Origin: Clavulina sp. PMI_390
Lineage: Eukaryota > Basidiomycota > Agaricomycetes > Cantharellales > Hydnaceae
Direction of reading: 5' to 3'
DNA: 64,000 bases
Assembly (NCBI GenBank): GCA_015039315.1
Contig: WIDE01000038.1
Span: 9,279-73,278 of the forward strand
In this document: positions 57,461 to 64,000 of the stretch, in pieces
How the letters are laid out: each line of letters begins with the position of its first letter
How positions within the stretch are numbered: the first letter of the stretch is position 1
Notes under the pieces: model-generated
Seen by the model: the letters and a program-made list of their open reading frames with translations, nothing else
Database searches by the model: none
Told to the model about the DNA's origin: nothing
Made by a program: the position numbers and the translations under genes

Positions 57461-60400
57461 TCACATCTTCGCAGTCGGCTTTGCCAGCAGGAACCGCTCG
57501 AAGAAATACACTGTCGCTGCATTCGTATACTCAATTACGCTTTTTTGTCGGAAACCTATTCGACGAGAAAAGTAAGTTTATCACTTCATCTCGCCGGTGT
57601 AATCAGAACTCGCCATGCCCTTCTCCTTCACACACGACCAACTCGCTCACAACCCCTCTCTTTTTCACACCATCCCACATGCGCATCGCCTCGCTCAATG
57701 GCACGCGCGTGTCATTCTCCCCATGGGCGATCATCATTGGTTTGGCGATCTCGTCGACGCGCGAGATGGGGGATATGCGCTCTAGAATCTCGAGTACGCG
57801 TGGATCACGTTCGTCGCCGTATTCAGCACGGCGATGATCTTGACGGTGGGGAGAAGTGTTCTTGAGGAAAGATGGCCAATGGGAGATCCCGAAGCGGGCC
57901 AATGCGCAGGTGATGAGTGAAGAGTAATGTACGAGAGTTGCCTAGTCGCGAAGGTTCGATATTAATGATGAATCCTCTGGGAAGGAATGGGTTAAGGGAA
58001 ATAAATATCTTACAAAAACCATATAGCCTCCATCTAGCAACACATAAGACGCGTCAATTATTGATAGCATGAACGAAGCAAGATCACTCACAGGACCCGC
58101 CCATGACTGCGATCTTCTCTCCATCAATAGACTCCTTCATTTCCTTTCTCACATACTCCAAAATCGCTCCAATATCACTATCTTCGGGATCAGATGTCAG
58201 TTCAACCGGAGAGACAAGGGATAGCTCACCGAACGGAATCTTCGCGCTTCTCAACATCGTCGGCTGCCATATAAGTCTTGCCGTATCCAGACGAGCCACG
58301 AACGTTGGGGTACATCAAAGCACAGTTCATCTCGTTGAGGACGTAATCATGAATCCCACTACGAGTGAAAATAAACGAGTGAGTGTCAAGGATCGTCTGT
58401 TAGATGGGATGACGAAAGACTAACTGCCGATATGCTGCTCCAGCCTGGCTTGCGGGCCCACCGTGAATATTGATGATGAGGGAAACGGGGCCCGTAGCTG
58501 AGTTCTTCCGAACAGGAGGGTAATACATGACAGGGACCTCGAGGCCATCAAAGCTCTTGATCAGCAGAAGCTCAGGCGCACGCGTCTCGTATGTTGGGGC
58601 GGGAGGCGTTGCTTGAGCGAATTGCGTGACGCGGACAGGTAGCTTCTGTGGACCAGCGTCGGACGAGGCGGCCGAAAGGTCGAGGTCAGCCTTGAACAGT
58701 GCGCTCACGTCCGTCATCCCGAACCATCCTGAGCTGAGATGATCTTTGAGACGTAGGACGAGCTCTCCGTCTCGTCCGTTGATGTGGTTGGCGCTGAAGA
58801 GCAGGTCGCCGCCTCCCCACTTAATCCAGTTGTCCCCGTTGTCACCGGGGACAAGGAGCTCGATTTCGAACACACGCTCTGCATGTGGTCCGGTGAGCGG
58901 CATCGCGTAGAGGGCATGCCATCCGTGCACATTTGCTCGGAAGTACATGATAGAAGGCGTCACGCGGAGGTAAGCTGTGTCCCAAGGGATAGGGCTGAGC
59001 GCGGTGATACCACTACCAGGCTGGCTGGGAGTAGTGATATGGCGCACAGTATCAGCCACCGAGTCCCAGATCACGACGCTCTCAAAGTCGCCGTATGCAT
59101 TTGTCAGCATGTACACCAGATGCTCTGTTTCTTTGGTCTGTCCGAACTGGACGTGCTTCATAGTCATGTCATCGAGAGCACCAGGCGCAGAAGGAGGGAC
59201 GCCAGGTAGGACGATCTTTCGAGGCTCGCCAGGTTGAGTGAGATTCGAGATATCTACAATGTGCGCCGTCATCTTGGAGCTGCTTTCCATGTTCATGATG
59301 ATGAGTTGTGTGCCGGACGGGGAGAACGACTCGGCGGTCCAGCGAAGGGTAGGACTTTTTTGGTCGGTAGAATCAGGAGAAGTAGGCGGTAGCGGCGTGA
59401 TGAGATATGAGCCCGAGCTGATGTCAAAAGGAGAGTCGTCTCCAGGGTGTTGGGTATTGGAGTCCTTGAGACGATGGATATATATCAGTGTGTCACGCCC
59501 GTTCTCCCGGTTTGAGCTGTAGGCCAAAAATCTAAAAAGCGGCCAATGAGATGATGTCCATAGCTCGGATTAGATGATGCTAGTGTAGGCAAGTACGAGA
59601 TTATCTAGTGACTGACCGATCATCAGAAGAAATCACAGCAGAATCATTGCGGAAGTTGTTGTGCGTCACGCGCTCAATACGACCACGACCAGGGGCATTA
59701 TCGAGTTCCGACGTCAAGCGAGGGAACACGCTGTTCTCCGCCGGTTGTACATCGTCCTCCCAGTATCGCCTATTATTCGTGATCTCATTCGAGCGGTCAA
59801 GGAGAAGGTAGCGTGACAAGCGAAGCGACCACAACATACCATATTTGAGCTTTCTCACTCCCATCGAGGTCCATCACCATGATAGCCCCACCGCTCCTCC
59901 ACTGTCCTCCGCGCCAATCATCGCCCAGGACAGGCAAAAAGCTTGATATCGTGCGGCCCGTACCAATATCGAAATAGGTCAGACGCTCGAGACTAGCTGT
60001 ATTGGGGTCGCCGCCATCCGCGGAGATAGGGATGCGGAACTTTTGGGCAACCTTGGCGTCTGCGGGGCGGTGTGTGAGGAATATTCCTCCTGTGGTGGTG
60101 GGTTGGGATTTGCCGCTGGTTTGGGAAGGGACCATACGTTCCCACCTGGGGCTTCCAAAACCTATTAATAGATAGATAGAATCAGTATATGGAAAGTGGG
60201 GGAGGTGATTTTGTTGCGGGAAATATCGGTTGGAGCAGGAGTGGAGGCGCGATTATCCCATGGTGGAGCGAGAGGTGCAAAGGTGGAGATGGTAACAAAG
60301 GGCACAAGAGAGGGTCTTTGGCTGGAATACAAGTTCAGAACATACCTCGAGCGTTATCTTCATACATCTTGAGGTCATCAAAGATTCTCTGAGGCACGCG

Positions 60401-60487
60401 AGGGACATCAATGGTCCTAATACGATCTGCCGGCCGTTCATAGACATGATCTGGCGGATCGGACGACGGGATAGACTCGGCAGCCAT
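57461..60487 (-). CDS. S9 family prolyl-oligopeptidase-type serine peptidase
   Basis: Nine exons (60487-60346, 60161-59840, 59769-59617, 59531-58425, 58358-58230, 58177-58092, 58033-58014, 57941-57614, 57555-57461) give 793 residues. The N-terminal beta-propeller (SFSPSGTQLIIMN and similar blades) precedes an alpha/beta-hydrolase domain. The triad is complete: Ser in MGGSYGGYMVF, Asp in HGENDTRVP and His in GEGHGF. INIHGGPASQ and PNVRGSSGYGK give the oxyanion and substrate-gate motifs. It is a probable cytosolic acylaminoacyl- or dipeptidyl-type peptidase, since no signal peptide is seen. The last intron (57,613-57,556) starts with GC (GCGAGT...AATAG); it is needed to join GHG to F. The serine motif is split across a 20-nt exon. 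Confidence 0.93.
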
Positions 60488-62169
60488 TGTTCGGGGAGGT
60501 TATCAGTAGGTGCAGTGTACTGCCAATCAGCCAGAGATGAGTGAGGGATTTAAGAAGCGTGACGGCAGACGACTGAACGATGACAATACTGGTGATTCAT
60601 AATCAATAGGAGAAGAAGGCATGGAAGAACTCATATCGACGCACTTGGCACTTGGGGGGCGGGAAGCGCCTCTGGCCACAACTTCTGGCTGGTTGATATC
60701 AGGATATCAAGATGATTGAGTCCTTTCCATGCCGATATTATTGAACAGTGATCAGCCTCTGCCGCTCGGGCAAGACTCGGGAACATCGGCTCAGAGGAAG
60801 AATCCAGAACGATTCATCATGTAATCTGGTATTTCCGTGTTCCATTGGGTTTGCCAGTTTGGTAAAGTACCAAGATGAGCATGAAGTAGTTGGGATGACA
60901 CAAGATGTTTGTTTGTGCCTGCTGTGGACGCATTTCCCACGCTATTTTTCCACAGGCTGCGAGCCCACAAAATTGGATGGAACGGGTGAATCTTCCGAGA
61001 GGTTCCTGCCGCAGCATTGCAGGCTGCTTAGAGTGGCAACATTCATTGAGGTTAGTAGATCTCATCATTGCTGTCACACCTTATCATCGACGACTTGGCG
61101 TGTGTGTCAATTGTCGGAGCACCGGAGAGAGGTACCCCGGTGGTGGTGACACCGTCGGTGCTGGAGTGGAAGCGGCGGCACGAGGTCGTAGATCTTTGTG
61201 CGAAAGGTCGGCGCTATACAGGGCTGGCTGGGATCCAGGCTTATCTGGAAGGCCTAAAGGGTGTGGCTTGGGATATCTCAGGAACATCGATCTTCGTTCG
61301 TGTGATGGTTCTTTCTTCGCGAGCAAGTGTTCACAGAGTTTTGTTGTTCTCCTTATTGGGATGCGACAGAGATCCTTATTAGGCGGGGTCGTCGTAAAAT
61401 GACTCTGGAGATTAGACAGGCACTGTCTAGGGGATGAGTTGACATTAATGATACTATCATACCTGTCGCTTTATGCATAGGTGACGTCATGTATATCCCG
61501 ACCAACCTTGGAGCCAGCAGATTGTTCAAGAGGAGGCAAGTCCCACACTGCAATTGTCCATCCAGGGTCGGGATCTTTTGGAAAATATAGCTTACCTCCG
61601 TCGGAGCGGGGACTACAATGCTATTCCATTATTATAGTAATTCACCCTCCCCCGTGCGCCAATAAGCGCTGACCTCGTCAGCCTTTCTGACAGGTCTACC
61701 TGGCCACATTTAGTGGATCCGACTCGTGCCATCATCCTACCGTCATCGGGTTGCCAATTCCCCACAACTTATACGCCGACATATGACGCTCGATCCAGCG
61801 CTCAATGATCGATGGTTTCACATTGTGGAGTGTGTGACTTTTCGGGCTTGGTAAAAAGACTGTGTTCATTCGGATTTGCCCCTGCTTGCACTGTTTGCCT
61901 CTCTCTCCCTTGCTCTCTGCTCTGTCCTCCATCTCGACCCGCTTGCTAGGGTCGCTAGTCTCCTCTCTCCACACCAACTTCTCGATCAAGAAACGTTATC
62001 GAGCGCCCATTCAACTCTCTATTCAACAGCATTTCCCACCTGCCCGCTTCCCACTTTAGAAGAGCCCAGATCTGTCGGGGACTGACTGGCTCCACACACA
62101 AGCATCATCATCATCATCACACACCCCAAACCCGATCCACAACTAGTTGCGTTTTGATTCGTCCAGTCC
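60488..62169. other. Intergenic region with an orphan GC-rich open frame
   Basis: About 1.7 kb between divergent genes. A GC-rich stretch at 61,068-61,382 (+) is open and looks coding-like (TPSVLEWKRRHEVVDLC, GIQAYLEGLKG), but has no splice partners or known family. The 61,860-62,160 part is pyrimidine-rich leader of the zinc-finger gene. Confidence 0.35.
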
Positions 62170-64000
62170 ATGCAAGAGGATGCAGGACACGGACTAGGAG
62201 ACGACCAGCAGGGCACAGACGGGCCCTCCCCTGATCGTCGTCGTCCTGCCCCTCGCCCACCGCGTCCCAAGATCTTCCACTGCCCTCACTGTGACAGGTC
62301 ATTCGACCGTCCCTCTCTCCTCGGCCAGGTACGCTCACCCCATCTGCAATAGTAATAATCACAATAATAATGACACGCCTAATTATCGGAAATCTAATAT
62401 CGCACTCCTCGCCCCACAACCTTACCAAATGCATCTCTGCCAATCGGCATGATAAATGCGTTGTGTACTTGTGTGTCCCGCGGCCGGGTACCTCGACTGC
62501 TTGTGCCTAACATCACAGCACGTCCTTATCCATACGGGCGAGCGTCGTACGTCTATTAAACCCCTCCCGTCAAAACCTCCGTTCTAGATGGTGGCGTGCT
62601 GACGACCAACTTTTCATCCTGCTTGCCCTGCTCTTCTACGATTTGCATCTTCTTCTTGCGCCGCCGTTCAATGCTCTGCCGCCGTTCTCAATGATATGAT
62701 TGATGCGGATGTGTACTCCTCTGATCCGTGCTCACCCTCAACTGCTCTACGCTCATCTCCACTTTGTGTGTGTCTCTGTGACCCTTGCTGGTCGTACTTG
62801 TACCTTCGGGCAATTCCGCGAACTGACTACTCAACTGATCGACCTGCCCCCAAACACGCCCCTCCTCGCTTATTCTCCGGTCTCGGTCTCGTCCATCCAC
62901 TATTCTGGGCGTTGAAATTTTCTATTATGTATTTTCGCATCTCGGCATCTTCTGGCTCCCATCATTGATTGATAACACAAACTGCGAACACAACGCGCGT
63001 TTCCGAACGCTGCTTTTTTTTTTCTTCTCTTATGCCGCTCGATTAACACTCTGCTATTTTCACACGCTTCTGCCTCGCTCTCATTTCCTGCCTTCGCTGC
63101 TTCGCTATTTCGCTCGGCCTTGACCTCCCGTGTTCCCGCCGCACGACAATGATCTGGGCACCTGCTCCTCCGCTACTCGCAACGATCCTATTTTTTTTTT
63201 CCCTCTCTCGCTATACTTGTGTATGTGTGCGTGCCTGAACAGCTCACTTGTGCCCCAAATGCAATCAGAAGCGATTTTCGCGGACATCAAACCTTTACAG
63301 GTACGGGTCCCTTCCGATTCACCTAATTTGCGCATGTGTGGATTTGCCATTCGACTGCCGACTCTTTCATGCGTGTCGCCTTTGTTCGTCTTGTCGTGTC
63401 TGACATTCTTTTCTCCATATGTTATTCTTGTCTTTCTTTAGACATATGAGGACATGTCGAGGCACGGGTATGGCTTCGTTATCGCTATCGCACTCACACC
63501 TCGTGCCCTCCTCGATCTCCGCCTCGGCCGAGGGATCGTCGTCGGATACGACGACTCTACCTAGTCAGTTTGGAGTGCTCAGCGCATTGTCTAATCCTGG
63601 AGCAGGGAGCTCGATGGGTCCCGGGATGCGCACTCTCAGCGCTGATTCGATCACACCGTTCGAGGCACACATGCAGTTGCGCAGAGCACAAGGCGTTGAC
63701 GGTTTATCAGCATGGACAGGCGGTCATATGTCATCAGGAGGTGGGACGACATCAGGTGGGGAGGGACCCAGTGGGAGCGATAGTACGTCATACCTTTCGT
63801 CGCCGACGCAGCAGCGAGGGGGCAATGGAGGCCATGGCTCGGAGAGCGACCGTAGCAATGACGGTATCTCCGTCTCTTTACTCCCGACCTCCGTGACGCG
63901 TCCCCAACAGCGTGCCCAGCAGATTTCGATCCCTGCTGCACCCATCGAGCAGTCCCCCAATTTGTATCCTGCAGAATCCCCCGCAGACACGGACGGGGAT
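62170..64000 (+). CDS. Two-finger zinc-finger transcription factor (partial)
   Basis: Four exons are seen (62170-62328, 62519-62546, 63243-63300, 63442 to the window edge) and the gene continues outside. Each finger is assembled across introns. Finger 1 is CPHCDRSF...HVLIH, split between exons 1 and 2, then the TGERP linker. Finger 2 is CPKCNQKRFSRTSNLYRHMRTC, across exons 3 and 4. Finger 2 ends HxxxC, so it is C2HC, a variant seen in fungal regulators. After the fingers the protein is Ser/Gly/Thr-rich and probably disordered. A DNA-binding nuclear regulator is likely; the target is unknown. Introns 1-3 are long for this genome (190, about 696 and 141 nt), with a long pyrimidine-rich 5' leader, as often seen for regulators. 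Confidence 0.82.

Noticed and set aside
1..64000. tRNA, rRNA or CRISPR elements
   Set aside because: I scanned by eye for B-box-like GGTTCGANTCC on both strands and for regularly spaced repeats and found none; a covariance-model scan could still reveal a degenerate tRNA.

Overview
The window is nuclear DNA of a filamentous basidiomycete, most likely an Agaricomycete. The evidence is many short spliceosomal introns (about 45-90 nt, GT-AG with pyrimidine-poor acceptors), dense intron-split genes on both strands, several fast-evolving F-box/LRR-type proteins, tandem MBOAT/wax-synthase-like genes and secreted GH39-like hydrolases. No virus, plasmid, rRNA, tRNA or CRISPR signal was found. Gene models were built by hand from splice phase and family conservation. 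Reading-frame arithmetic closes for every multi-exon model described as intact.

Layout. 0.3-0.7 kb: relic of an F-box/LRR-like gene. 1.1-2.4 kb: KIN17 (+). 3.1-3.7 kb: broken thioredoxin-like gene (+) whose two active-site cysteines are replaced by serine. 4.0-11.9 kb: three genes on the minus strand, a PIN/auxin-efflux-like transporter, a flavin monooxygenase with a secretion-type N-terminus, and a class II aldolase. 12.2-13.6 kb: F-box protein (+). 14.3-15.7 kb: URE2-like glutathione transferase (-), divergent from a 1,295-aa single-pass membrane protein (+, 16.6-20.5 kb). 21.0-22.8 kb: BRCT-like nuclear protein (-).

24.0-32.7 kb is a tandem segmental duplication of about 4 kb. Each unit carries a secreted GH39-like hydrolase (+) followed by the 3' part of the ribosome-biogenesis gene EBP2 (-). 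Both hydrolases are intact with identical exon phases. Only the distal EBP2 is whole; the proximal one is a 5'-truncated pseudogene. EBP2 is divergent from an AAGAB/p34 adaptin-binding homologue (+, 32.8-34.4 kb), followed by the Hsp90 co-chaperone CDC37 (+, 34.7-36.9 kb) and an unrecognised 652-aa protein (-, 37.3-39.7 kb). An F-box protein (+) lies at 40.4-42.2 kb.

43.1-57.0 kb is a second amplified region. Three paralogous MBOAT/wax-synthase-like genes (+) are interleaved with three paralogous F-box genes (-). One F-box copy is intact, one is frameshifted inside its F-box, and one is internally deleted. A promoter-like orphan fragment, direct repeats, a long near-perfect hairpin and an LTR-like block fill the spacer at 46.7-50.2 kb.

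57.5-60.5 kb: S9 prolyl-oligopeptidase-type peptidase (-) with a complete Ser-Asp-His triad. 62.2 kb to the end: 5' part of a two-finger zinc-finger transcription factor (+), cut by the window edge.

How the genes relate: the conserved housekeeping genes (KIN17, EBP2, AAGAB, CDC37, S9 peptidase) are single and intact. The accessory families (F-box, MBOAT, GH39-like) are amplified locally and partly decaying. No biosynthetic cluster logic is evident beyond possible co-localisation of the transporter, monooxygenase and aldolase.
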